Assembly: GCF_030758935.1 (NCBI RefSeq)
Contig: NZ_CP132333.1
Location: forward strand, 1,922,992-1,986,991
Length of the DNA stretch: 64,000 nt
From: Geothrix sp. PMB-07
GTDB taxonomy: Bacteria > Acidobacteriota > Holophagae > Holophagales > Holophagaceae
Direction of reading: 5' to 3'
The position numbers and the translations under genes were made by a program. Positions 35,602-46,070 of the stretch are shown here, piece by piece (the first letter of the stretch is position 1; every line of letters begins with the position of its first letter). The notes under the pieces were generated by a model, which saw only the letters and a program-made list of their open reading frames with translations, searched no databases and was not told where the DNA came from.

Positions 35602-36025
35602 GCATCGCACCTGGCTGCACGCCAAGGCCGCAGGCATGGATCTGCTCATTGCCACGTCGGATCTGCGGGAAGTGGTCGCCTCCGCGCCCATTTCGCCCCT
35701 GCCGGGCCGACCCGCAGGCATCGCGGGGGTGGTGGTGTACGAGGGCGAATTCCTGCCTGTGTTGGCCTGGAATGAACTCCCGGGGTGCGCGGCACCCCCG
35801 GGCCAGCCCGTGGCCTTGGCCGTGCTGCGGCCCCGGCTGGGCATTCCGCTGGAGCGCCTCATCGGCACCACGGATCTGCCTCACGGCATTCTGCGGGAGC
35901 CGGAAGAAAGCGACCCGGCACTTCCATGGCTGGGGGGCATCGCCCAAGAGGAAGATCAGATTTTCCGCCTGCTGGATGCGGACCGCCTCGTGGCGCTGCT
36001 GCGTCGCTTCAGGGGTGAACACTGA
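35594..36025 (+). CDS. CheW-like coupling protein
   Basis: The 143-residue protein has a CheW beta-barrel pattern: LLIATSDLREVVA, PAGIAGVVVYEGEFLPVLAW and a Leu-rich end RLLDADRLVALL. CheW bridges chemoreceptors to CheA. It overlaps the cheA gene by eight bases, so the two are made together. Several charged residues typical of the receptor-binding face differ, so it may serve only the unusual receptor encoded at 37580. No cheR, cheB or cheY gene is present in this window. Confidence 0.82.
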   Translation: MSEHRTWLHAKAAGMDLLIATSDLREVVASAPISPLPGRPAGIAGVVVYEGEFLPVLAWNELPGCAAPPGQPVALAVLRPRLGIPLERLIGTTDLPHGILREPEESDPALPWLGGIAQEEDQIFRLLDADRLVALLRRFRGEH

Positions 36026-36074
36026 CGGGCCGGGCTGGTCTATGAGATGATCGGGGTTTCGTACCGGAGGCCCC

Positions 36075-37076
36075 TTGAACCGTCGTCTTTCCGCCCCCGT
36101 TGGCATCACCGCTACCGGCCAGTGTTTTCCTCCCCGGGTGGTCACCAATGATGATCTGTCCAAGATCATGGAAACCAATGACGAGTGGATCCGCAGCCGC
36201 ACGGGCATCGGCCAGCGCCGCTGGGTCGAGCCGGGCGTCGGGGCTTCCCATCTCGGCGCTCCGGCCCTGCAGATGGCCCTGGACAACCGCGGCATCAAGG
36301 CCTCTGAGCTGGACATGATTCTCGTCACCACGGTGACGCCCGATACGCTCTTCCCGGCCACGGCCTGCCGCATCCAGCAGATGGTTGGCGCCGAGAACGC
36401 CTTTGGCTTTGATCTGAACGCAGCCTGCTCGGGCTTCCTCTTTGCGCTCACCACCGCCTGCAGCCTGGTCGCCGCGGGTGGCGTAAAACGCATCGGCATT
36501 GTCGGCGTGGACATCATGTCCACCATCATCAACAAGGAAGATCGCGCCACGGCCGTGCTGTTCGGCGATGGCGCCGGAGCGGTCATCGTAGAGCGCGTGG
36601 AGGAGGGCCTGGGCATTCTGGATTTCGAGCACCGGATCGATGGCTCGGGCGGCTGCTTCCTCTACATGCCAGCGGGTGGCTCGCTGAAGCCGGCCACCGC
36701 CGAGACCGTGGCGGCCAAGGAGCACTATGTGCACCAGGCCGGCAGCGAGGTCTTCAAGAACGCCGTGCGCGAAATGGCGGACAACAGCCGCATGCTCATG
36801 GACCGGAACGGCTTCACGGGCGACCAGCTCAAGCTCTTCGTGCCCCACCAGGCCAACATCCGCATCATGGATGCCGCCGCCAAGCGGCTGGAACTGGATC
36901 CCTCCCGTATGATGGTCAACATCGACAAATACGCCAACACCACCACGGCCACCATCCCCACGGCCCTGCACCAGGCCTTCGAGCAGAAGCGCATGGCCAA
37001 GGGCGACCTGGTGGCGCTGGCGGCCTTCGGCGCCGGATTCACCTGGGGAGCCACACTCCTCCGCTGGGCCTACTGA
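36075..37076 (+). CDS. fabH: 3-oxoacyl-[acyl-carrier-protein] synthase III
   Basis: FabH starts fatty-acid synthesis by condensing acetyl-CoA (or a branched acyl-CoA) with malonyl-ACP. The 333-residue protein shows the catalytic triad Cys118 in NAACSGFLF, His258 in VPHQANIRI and Asn288 in KYANTTTA. The start is TTG with GGAGG four bases upstream. It is about 50 bases after the cheW-like gene and 10 bases before rsmD, so sits in a mixed run. Members of this family also make alkenes or other products, but the motif spacing is standard FabH. Confidence 0.93.
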   Translation: MNRRLSAPVGITATGQCFPPRVVTNDDLSKIMETNDEWIRSRTGIGQRRWVEPGVGASHLGAPALQMALDNRGIKASELDMILVTTVTPDTLFPATACRIQQMVGAENAFGFDLNAACSGFLFALTTACSLVAAGGVKRIGIVGVDIMSTIINKEDRATAVLFGDGAGAVIVERVEEGLGILDFEHRIDGSGGCFLYMPAGGSLKPATAETVAAKEHYVHQAGSEVFKNAVREMADNSRMLMDRNGFTGDQLKLFVPHQANIRIMDAAAKRLELDPSRMMVNIDKYANTTTATIPTALHQAFEQKRMAKGDLVALAAFGAGFTWGATLLRWAY

Positions 37077-37086
37077 AGCCCCGCCC

Positions 37087-37617
37087 ATGCGGGTGGTGGC
37101 TGGAACCCTGAGGGGGCGCCGGTTGGCGGCGCCCCCCCCAGGGGATTTGCGCGTCCGCCCCACGGCGGACCGAGCCCGGGAGGCCCTCTTCTCCATCCTC
37201 CAGAGATGGCCGAGCGGCGCCTTCCTGGACCTCTGTGCAGGCACCGGGGCCGTGGGAATCGAGGCGCATTCCAGGGGGTACGCCCCCGTGGTGTGCGTGG
37301 AGGCCGCCGAACCAGGCTGGTCCTGCCTTCGTAAAAACCTGGGGGATTTGCCCGTGAAGGCGGTCCAGGCCGACCTCCGGAAACTGGCCGCCGGGGCATT
37401 CCAGGATCAGGCGGTGATCTTCCTGGATCCGCCCTATGAACTGGCCCCGTCCTTCTGGACCCGGCTGGCTCCGGTGCTGCGGGCCTGGATGGCCCCCGAT
37501 GGGATCCTTGTTTTTGAAACGGACAGGAATACTGCGCTGGAATTACAGCCCGGGTGGACCCTGGCCGAAACACGCGAATATGGCGCTGCCCGATTCCATC
37601 TCTGGATCCCTGCCTGA
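37087..37617 (+). CDS. rsmD: 16S rRNA (guanine966-N2)-methyltransferase
   Basis: RsmD methylates G966 of 16S rRNA using SAM. The 176-residue protein begins MRVVAGTLRGRRL, has the SAM-binding DLCAGTGAVGIEA and the N6/N2-methyltransferase motif DPPY (114-117). The start is the ATG at 37087, with the ribosome-binding site buried in the end of fabH. The next gene begins inside its last 38 bases. Motif order and length are standard. Confidence 0.92.
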   Translation: MRVVAGTLRGRRLAAPPPGDLRVRPTADRAREALFSILQRWPSGAFLDLCAGTGAVGIEAHSRGYAPVVCVEAAEPGWSCLRKNLGDLPVKAVQADLRKLAAGAFQDQAVIFLDPPYELAPSFWTRLAPVLRAWMAPDGILVFETDRNTALELQPGWTLAETREYGAARFHLWIPA

Positions 37618-40129
37618 ACTTAGGGCAAACGCCCCTGTGCGGTTGGACAGGGATGGACGGGAGTTGATTCTCTCCCGCCTCCGGAAGGGGGTGGGCCTCA
37701 TCTGGGTGGTGGGGTTCACCGTGGCAGGGATCCTCTTCCTGCTGACGTCCCCTCCGGGCTTCCACCTCACGGTCAAGGGGATGGTCGGCCTGCTGGTGTT
37801 GCTGAGCTGCATTCTTTGGGTCAGCTTCTACAACATCAACCAACTCGGGAAGATCCTATCGGAACAGGCCCTGGGCCCCGATCTCTACCGCCCCATCACG
37901 CGGTTCCCGCAATCGTCGTCCATCCTCTTCTTCCTTCTGGCCTTCGGCCTTAGCGCCGCATCTTACCTATGGGTGAAGCTCTACCTCGCTCAGAGCCTGT
38001 GGGTGAGCTTCATCACCATGGCCATGTTCATGCTGCTGGCCGGGCTGGGCGGCATCTGCCACTACTTCGTGGCCAAGCAGAGCCTGATGAAGGTCTTCCG
38101 GATCCTCGCAGGGCAGCCGGGCTTTGCGGATTCCATGGCGCGGTTCACCACCAGCCTGAGGGCCAAGTTCGGCTTCGGCATCCTGGGCATTACGGGGGGG
38201 GTGCTGCTGCTCTCCATCCTCGTTTCCGGCCTGACGCTGCAGTCATCGATCCGCACCAAAGTCACCAGCTATGCCAAGAACGAGCTGGCCAACCTGGCGG
38301 ATTCGGTCACCTTCGTCACCGAGATGAACACCACGCCAGAGGACCTGGACGCCTTCCTCGGCACCCTGAAGCTGGGAGCAGGCGGGGGCGTGTCCCTCAA
38401 ACTGCCCGCCTCCAAAGGGGGTGCCATCCTTGGCTCCAAGATCCAGCCTGGGGGCGGAGGCGACATCCTGGTGATTCAGTCGCTGCCGGATGGATCAGAG
38501 CTGAGGGCGGTCATCCTGGAGGGCGAGTACGCGGACGCCATCTGGAAGGCGCTGCGGCCCAATCTCGCCATCCTGGCGCTGGCAGCGATCTTCCTCACCT
38601 ACTTCATTCCCCACATCCTCCGGGACGTCCAACATCCTCTGGTGCTCCTGAGCCGGAACACCCAGGAAGTGGGGGAAGGGCGCATCGACCGGCTTGAGCC
38701 GGTCTACAGCGACGATGAGGTGGCCTCCCTGGTCAAGGGCTTCGGGCACATGGTGGGCAGCCTCCGGGGCATGGTGGTTCAGATCCGCTCCGCCAGCCGC
38801 GACCTGGCCAAGGCCTCGGCCCTCATCCGGGAATCCGGAGACGGCGTCCGTCAGTCGAACCAAGGCCAGCGGGAGCTCATCGAAGCCTTCCACCAGGAGA
38901 TCAACGAGCTGACGGACACCTCCATCGGCATCAGCGCCAGTTCCATGGAACTCAGCCTGGCTTCGGAAAGCACCAACACCACCATCGTGGAAATGGCCGC
39001 CAGCGTTCAGCAGATCAACCTGAGCATGGACGAGCTGTTGATGGTGGTGGAGGGCATCACCTCCGCCATCCGGGATTTCGACATCGCCATCAAGAACGTG
39101 GGCAAGAACGTCGATCACCTCGCCGGGCATGCCGAGCACACCAAGGAATTTGCCGAGAACCTGGAGCAGAGCACCTCGGCCATCGACGACAGCGTCAAGA
39201 TCGCCCAGCGGTACACCAAGAAGGTGATCCACAACGCCAGCCGTGGCATGGAGCTGGTGGCCCGGAACCGCGAGAAGATCCAGGTCATCGAGCGGGTGGT
39301 GCAGGATTTCCACGGAACGACCCGCACCCTGCTGCAGCTGGGCGCCGACATCGCCAAGATCCTCGATTACATCGGCGATCACGCCCAGCAGACCAACCTG
39401 CTGGCCCTCAACGCCGCCATCATCGCCTCCCAGGGAGGTGGTGTCGGGGATGGCCAGGCCCGGGGTTTCTCGGTGGTGGCCGATGAAATCAAGCAGCTCT
39501 CCGAGCAGACCTCGAGGTCCACCCAGGAGATCCAGCAGATCATAGGAACCCTGCAGTCCGAGATCCGGAAGGCCTACCAGCAGGTGGAGCTGGGCCTCGA
39601 TGCAGTGCGGGATGGCGCCGAGTCCGTGAGCCAGAGCCAGGAGGCGCTCCAGGCCATCCTGGAGTCCGTGAGCGAGACCGACAGCGTGGTGGAAAGCATC
39701 CTCAGCGAGACCATTCAGCAGGCGGGGCAGGCCTCGCTCATCCATGAGGCCAACCGGAACATCCACAACCAGGTGGAGACCATCCGCTCCGTCATCGCCG
39801 AGCAGCAGCAGACCAGCAATTACATCCTGTCCCTGGCCATGAACGTCCAGCAGGCCACGGCGGTGGTGCGGGATTCCACGAAGGAACAGAGCATCGGCAG
39901 CGACGAGATTGCCAAGGCCACCGAGCAGGTGCGCGCCCTCGCAAGCAACCTGCACGAGATCCTGGCCCGGCAGGAGGACCACGTCATCTCCCTGAAGGAG
40001 ACCATGAACCGGGTGCTGGGCAAGGCCATGGAAAGCGAGCGGGCCATTGAGGCCTCCAGCGGGGCCGTGGAGCAGCTGGGTGCCCAGGTCCACATGCTCA
40101 ACCGCGAGGTCAACCTCTTCAAGCTCTAG
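37580..40129 (+). CDS. multi-pass chemoreceptor (MCP) with an atypical signalling tip
   Basis: The 849-residue protein has about six hydrophobic segments in the first 350 residues (four near 40-180, one near 205-230, one near 330-350), with a small extracytoplasmic region between the last two, then a HAMP-like segment and a long MCP coiled coil. The tip begins normally ([12 protein letters not shown]) but continues IASQGGGVGDGQARGF, about four residues longer than the usual EAARAGEQGRGF, and lacks the EAA glutamate. It continues with SVVADEIKQLSEQTS. The start at 37580 overlaps rsmD by 38 bases and has a weak ribosome-binding site; a start at 37436 lies in rsmD and is unlikely. Probable partner is the CheA/CheW pair at 33550-36025. 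Confidence 0.88.
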   Translation: MALPDSISGSLPELRANAPVRLDRDGRELILSRLRKGVGLIWVVGFTVAGILFLLTSPPGFHLTVKGMVGLLVLLSCILWVSFYNINQLGKILSEQALGPDLYRPITRFPQSSSILFFLLAFGLSAASYLWVKLYLAQSLWVSFITMAMFMLLAGLGGICHYFVAKQSLMKVFRILAGQPGFADSMARFTTSLRAKFGFGILGITGGVLLLSILVSGLTLQSSIRTKVTSYAKNELANLADSVTFVTEMNTTPEDLDAFLGTLKLGAGGGVSLKLPASKGGAILGSKIQPGGGGDILVIQSLPDGSELRAVILEGEYADAIWKALRPNLAILALAAIFLTYFIPHILRDVQHPLVLLSRNTQEVGEGRIDRLEPVYSDDEVASLVKGFGHMVGSLRGMVVQIRSASRDLAKASALIRESGDGVRQSNQGQRELIEAFHQEINELTDTSIGISASSMELSLASESTNTTIVEMAASVQQINLSMDELLMVVEGITSAIRDFDIAIKNVGKNVDHLAGHAEHTKEFAENLEQSTSAIDDSVKIAQRYTKKVIHNASRGMELVARNREKIQVIERVVQDFHGTTRTLLQLGADIAKILDYIGDHAQQTNLLALNAAIIASQGGGVGDGQARGFSVVADEIKQLSEQTSRSTQEIQQIIGTLQSEIRKAYQQVELGLDAVRDGAESVSQSQEALQAILESVSETDSVVESILSETIQQAGQASLIHEANRNIHNQVETIRSVIAEQQQTSNYILSLAMNVQQATAVVRDSTKEQSIGSDEIAKATEQVRALASNLHEILARQEDHVISLKETMNRVLGKAMESERAIEASSGAVEQLGAQVHMLNREVNLFKL

Positions 40130-40173
40130 GAAGCGTAGCTGGTAGGCTGGAGGCTGGTTTCCAGGCTTCGCCC

Positions 40174-41843
<1,670 letters not shown>

Positions 41844-41847
<4 letters not shown>

Positions 41848-43661
41848 ACGCGGCACCGGCGCGCATCCTCTGCATCGAAGACAACCCCATGAACTGGCGC
41901 CTGGTCCAGCGCCTGCTCTCCCAGGCAGGTTACGAGATGCATTGGGCGGAGGATGGCCTCAAGGGTTGCGAGCTGGCCCTGGAGCTCAAGCCCACGCTCA
42001 TCTTGTTGGACATCAACCTGCCGGGGCTGTCCGGCTTTGAGGTGGCCACCAAGCTGCGCCAGAACACCAGCATGGATGGCACCCTCATCGTGGCGCTGAC
42101 CGCCAAGACCATGAAGAGCGACCGGGAGACCGCCCTGGTGACCGGTTGCGATGGCTTCATCTCCAAGCCCATCGATCCCTTCCTGTTCGTGAGCCAGGTG
42201 GAAGGCTACCTGGGCGGCCAGCGGGACCGGCTTGAAAAGGGCAGGGAGGGCGCGGCCCTGCGCCAGTTCAGCCAACAGGTGGTGGTGCATCTGGAAGCCC
42301 AGCTGCGGGAGGCCCAGGAGGGCAACCGGAAGCTGACCGAGGTTCAAGCCGAGTTGGAGCAGCGGAGCCAGCATCTCTCCCGCCTGCTGTCGCTCAGCAA
42401 GGACATCATTCCCATCCGCAGTGATCTGGAAATCTTGTCCAAGGTGTTGGGTCAATTGACTGAGGAACTCCAACTGGACCGGATCCGGGCCTACCGGGTT
42501 CATGAGAGCGGCGTGTATTTCCAGGGCCTGGCGGCCGTCGCCGGGGGATTCGAGGAAACCCCCGTGTTGCCCATGACCCATCCCCTCGTGGCCTGGGCTG
42601 AATCACTCGCCCCCGGCGCAGTGCTGTGCGGAAGCGATCTCCACCAGTCCTCGCCTTGGGAACAGGGCATCGACCTTGGCTTGTGGGCGCCCCGAAACCA
42701 GGCCTTGATGCTGCCGCTGGGCAGCCGTTCCGAGGAGGGCAGGCTGTGGGGATTCCTGGCGGCGGATCGAGCCGAGCGCCCCTTCCAACCCTTTGAAGCG
42801 GAACTGGCGGCACTCCATGGCGGCATCCTGCAGGTCAGTCTGGAGAATGCCGGCCTGATTGCCCACCTTGCGGAGACCAGCCAGGCCCTGGCCACCAGCT
42901 ACGAGGGCCTGGAGACGGCTTATGAGGCCCTGAAGGAAGCCCAGCGGGCCCTGGGCACCCAGAATCAGAAGACGGCACTGGGCGGCCTGTTCATGAACAC
43001 GGCCAAGCGGTTGCAGGGCCCTGTGCGGGTTTTGAAGGAGGAGAGCGTCGCGCTGTCCCAACTCCTGGATCAACCCGGGCCGCCTCAGGGCGAGGAACGC
43101 TCGGCGAGCCGCCAAGCCATGGATCAGATCCGTCATGCCACCGCCCAGGTGGATGGGTTGGTGCGGTCTCTGCTGCGCCGGGCCGGGCGGGGCGAGGCCA
43201 GCGCACCGGAGTGGATCCACCTCCACGAGCTGATGGCCGAGGAGTTGAACCTCCTGCGGGCAGAGGAGGCGCTGCCCGAGGATCTGCCCGTGGAATTGAA
43301 TTTCCAGGCCCCCAGGGACCTCCTGTTCGGGGTGCATTCGGATTTTGCGGAAGTCTTGGGTCACCTGGTCGCCCACGCCGTGGAAGGACTGCCCCGGCAC
43401 CTGATACTGCGGACCTGGGGCGGGAACAGCCACTTCCGAATCGAACTCGAAGACGATGGGGCGCCCATCGAGGCAGAGCTGCTCGTCAATGCCCTGGAGC
43501 CCTTCAAAGACCTTCGCCCCGTGAAGGGCGAGGGCGGCGGGCGCACGCCGGGCCAAGGGCTTTCGGCCTGTGCCCAGCTCATGAATGCCTATGGTGGCAG
43601 CGTCCAGATCGTGCCCCTGAAGCAGGGTTCTCTGGTGCGTCTCAGCCTTCCCATGGATTGA
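41844..43661 (+). CDS. receiver-GAF protein with a degenerate histidine-kinase core
   Basis: The 605-residue protein opens with a receiver domain (Asp56 in LLDINLPGLSGF), followed by a coiled coil, a GAF-like region (about 190-350) and a kinase-like C-terminus. In that C-terminus the phosphoacceptor His is absent (GGLFMNTAKRLQGPV where AHEIN/NPL is usual), the N box is EVLGHLVAHAVEG rather than NLLxNA, and the G1 box is DDGAPI, while the G2 box GQGLSACAQLMNAYGG remains. So ATP binding may be weak and autophosphorylation unlikely. The TTG start has GGAGG six bases upstream and overlaps the kinase stop (TTGA). It is probably an output or scaffold of that kinase. Confidence 0.85.
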
Positions 43662-43756
43662 TCTGATCTCTCTTTTGGCGGGCCGGAGGGCTGGGAAGGG
43701 TTGTGACTTTATATTTCGGACAAATCGGTATGATTTTATGTTCCGACGGAGTTCCC

Positions 43757-44128
43757 ATGACCGCCCTTCGCCTTCTCCCAGCCCAATTTTCGCTCCTCCT
43801 GCTGGCCGCCCTGTTCATGCGGGTGGGGGTTCCCCTGATCCTCATCGTGCCGCTCACCCTGATGCTCATGGGGGCGCTGCTGGTGCCCTGGCCCGAAGTG
43901 CGGGCCTTGATGACAGCGGCGCTGGGCTTCGGCGCCCTCATCTGGGGTTTCATGACCTGGCTGCGGGTGCAGGAACGCCTGGCCTACGGCGAGCCCTGGT
44001 CCCGCCTGGCGGTCATCCTTGCGGGGGTGGCGCTGTTCACGGCCTGGTCGGCCTGGCTGGTGTGGGGCAACCGCAAGCGGGATATGCAAAGGCTGCAAGA
44101 GAATTCCCCCGCGGAGCCCTCAGCTTGA
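43757..44128 (+). CDS. small integral membrane protein, unknown
   Basis: A 123-residue protein with about four hydrophobic helices (from FSLLLLAALFMRVG to VILAGVALFTAWSAWLVW) and a short basic, charged C-terminal tail (NRKRDMQRLQ). It does not match a family I know. The start at 43757 has GGAG five or six bases upstream. The approximately 95-base gap upstream is unusually AT-rich for this genome (runs such as TTTATATTTCG and GATTTTATG), suggesting a strong or alternative promoter. It converges with the CoA-transferase gene. Confidence 0.65.
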   Translation: MTALRLLPAQFSLLLLAALFMRVGVPLILIVPLTLMLMGALLVPWPEVRALMTAALGFGALIWGFMTWLRVQERLAYGEPWSRLAVILAGVALFTAWSAWLVWGNRKRDMQRLQENSPAEPSA

Positions 44129-44151
44129 ACCCGACGCGACTCCGCTGCCTT

Positions 44152-44844
44152 TCAGCGGGTCACCACCTTTTCGATGCGCTTTTCGTATGCGGTTCCGAGC
44201 ACCAGGCGATGCACGAAAATGCCGGGGGTATGGATGGCGTCCGGATCGAGATCGCCCACTTCGACGATCTCCTCCACCTCGGCGATGCACACCTTTCCGC
44301 AGGTGGCGACCATGGGGTTGAAGTTGCGAGCGGTTTTGCGGAACACCAGGTTGCCCAGACGGTCAGCCTTCCAGGCCTTCACCAGGGCGAAATCCGCGAA
44401 GATACCCGCTTCCAGCACACATTCTTTTCCGCGGAAAAGACGGGTCTCTTTGCCTTCGGCCACCTTGGTGCCCGCCCCGGTGGGTGTGAAGAACGCGGGG
44501 ATGCCGGCTCCGCCGGCGCGCATGCGTTCGGCCAGGGTGCCCTGAGGCACCAGTTCGACCTCCAATTCGCCACTGAGGTATTGCCGCTCGAACTCGGCGT
44601 TCTCGCCCACGTAGCTGCTGACCATTTTCTTGATCTGGCGGTTCTGGAGCAGGATGCCCAGACCGAAATCATCCACGCCGGCATTATTGGAGTAGCAGGT
44701 GAGATGCTTCACGCCGGTCTGGGCCAGCGCGGCGATGAGGTGCTCGGGAATGCCGCAAAGGCCGAAGCCGCCCACGGCCAGATGGGCGCCTTCCGGGATG
44801 TCCTTCACGGCTTCCAGGGCTGAGCTGACGCGCTTGTCGATCAT
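44152..44844 (-). CDS. 3-oxoacid CoA-transferase subunit A, without an adjacent subunit B
   Basis: The 230-residue protein is the alpha subunit of a succinyl-CoA:3-ketoacid (or acetate:acetoacetate) CoA transferase. Diagnostic segments are [26 protein letters not shown] and [15 protein letters not shown]. The active-site glutamate in this enzyme class sits on subunit B, so A alone cannot work. The neighbouring genes on both sides are on the opposite strand and unrelated; no B subunit is present in the window. It may act with a subunit encoded elsewhere. Confidence 0.88.
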   Translation of the reverse strand: MIDKRVSSALEAVKDIPEGAHLAVGGFGLCGIPEHLIAALAQTGVKHLTCYSNNAGVDDFGLGILLQNRQIKKMVSSYVGENAEFERQYLSGELEVELVPQGTLAERMRAGGAGIPAFFTPTGAGTKVAEGKETRLFRGKECVLEAGIFADFALVKAWKADRLGNLVFRKTARNFNPMVATCGKVCIAEVEEIVEVGDLDPDAIHTPGIFVHRLVLGTAYEKRIEKVVTR

Positions 44845-44861
44845 GGCGGAGGACCTCGGGA

Positions 44862-44889
44862 TGTGCCATCAGTGTGCCATCTCTGGCAT
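44862..44889. promoter_or_regulatory. 11-base-period direct repeat in a divergent promoter gap
   Basis: TGTGCCATC occurs twice, at 44862-44870 and 44873-44881, exactly 11 bases apart, and is followed by an inverted TGGCA (44884-44888). The site lies in the 85-base gap between the divergent CoA-transferase A and TolB-like genes. The helical period suggests an operator. No transcription factor gene is adjacent. Confidence 0.3.
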
Positions 44890-44929
44890 TCTGCTTCAGT
44901 TCCTGTTTGTACTTTGAAGGGAGTTGCCC

Positions 44930-46000
44930 ATGAAACGTTGGCTCGTGGCGGCCATGTGCCCCTTGATGCTTGGAGCGCAACCTGTTTCACCCCAGCCCGC
45001 CCAGGTGCCTCGGCCCGAAGGCCTGTGGGATGCCCGGGAAACCCACCTCAAGCACGTGAAAAAGCTGACCGGTGTGGGCTCCAATGCCGAGGCCTACTGG
45101 TCGAATGATGGCAGGAAGATCATTTTCCAGAGCACCCGGGATGGGTATCCCTGCGACCAGCTCTACACCATGAACGCCGATGGTTCCGATCAGAAGCGGG
45201 TCAGCAGCGGCAAGGGCCGTGTCACCTGCGGCTGGTTCCTGCCCGGCGACAAGAAAATCATCTTCGCCAGCACCCATGGGGCCGGGCCGGAATGCCCAGA
45301 AGGCCCGCCCTTCACGCCGGGGAAGTACCAGTGGCCTGTCTTCCAGGGCTACGATCTCTACACCGCCAATGCCGATGGCAGCGACGCCAAGCCTTTCCTG
45401 GCCTCGCCAGGTTATGACGCGGAGGCCACGGCTTCGCCCAACGGCAAGTGGATCGTCTTCACCAGCGAGCGCAGCGGCGATGTGGATCTCTGGCGCGTGG
45501 ATCTGGACGGCAAGAACCTTCTGCGCCTCACGGATGGCGTGGGCTACGACGGCGGGGCTGTGTTCAGTCCCGATTCCAAGCTCATTGCCTGGCGCACCAA
45601 CTACCCCAAGGGTGAAGCGGCCACCGCGAAGTACAAGGAACTCCTCAAGCAGCATCTGGTCGAGCCCATGGAGATGGACATCTGGGTGATGAACGCCGAT
45701 GGCAGTGCCAAGCGCCAGGTGACAAAACTTCCCGGGGCGGCCTTCGCACCCATCTTCACGCCGGATGGCAAGGGCCTCGTCTTCGCCACCAACCATCACG
45801 ACAACGAGGGAAAGGGCAGGAGCTTCGACCTTTTCCGTGTCAATCTGGACGGTACCGGGCTGGAGCGCATCACTTGGACGGGCGTCTTCAATTCGTTCCC
45901 CCATTTCAGCCCTGACGGGAAGAAGCTTTTGTGGGTCAGCGGCCGCAGCCCCCGCGGTTCGCGCCAGTTCGATGTCTGTGTGGCGGAGTGGATTCAGTGA
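44930..46000 (+). CDS. exported TolB-like beta-propeller protein
   Basis: The 356-residue protein begins with a signal peptide (MKRWLVAAMCPLMLGAQP) and then has several WD40-like (PD40) blades, each with an SPDGKKI-type turn: NDGRKIIFQS, SPNGKWIVFTS, SPDSKLIAWR, TPDGKGLVFATN and SPDGKKLLWVSG. This is the TolB C-terminal propeller architecture. It probably lies in the periplasm and binds a protein or peptidoglycan partner, but tol/pal genes are not adjacent. The start at 44930 has AGGGAG six bases upstream; a TTG two codons before it is too close to that site. Confidence 0.88.
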   Translation: MKRWLVAAMCPLMLGAQPVSPQPAQVPRPEGLWDARETHLKHVKKLTGVGSNAEAYWSNDGRKIIFQSTRDGYPCDQLYTMNADGSDQKRVSSGKGRVTCGWFLPGDKKIIFASTHGAGPECPEGPPFTPGKYQWPVFQGYDLYTANADGSDAKPFLASPGYDAEATASPNGKWIVFTSERSGDVDLWRVDLDGKNLLRLTDGVGYDGGAVFSPDSKLIAWRTNYPKGEAATAKYKELLKQHLVEPMEMDIWVMNADGSAKRQVTKLPGAAFAPIFTPDGKGLVFATNHHDNEGKGRSFDLFRVNLDGTGLERITWTGVFNSFPHFSPDGKKLLWVSGRSPRGSRQFDVCVAEWIQ

Positions 46001-46070
46001 GCATGAATCAGGAGAGAAGTGCCACTTTGGCGAAGCCGAAGCCCGAAGGGTGCGGCATAGGATGTGCCGC

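Noticed and set aside
37436-37579. Upstream start of the 849-residue chemoreceptor
   Set aside because: The extra 48 codons lie in rsmD in another frame and are rich in Trp, Pro and Gly; the start at 37580 is more plausible.
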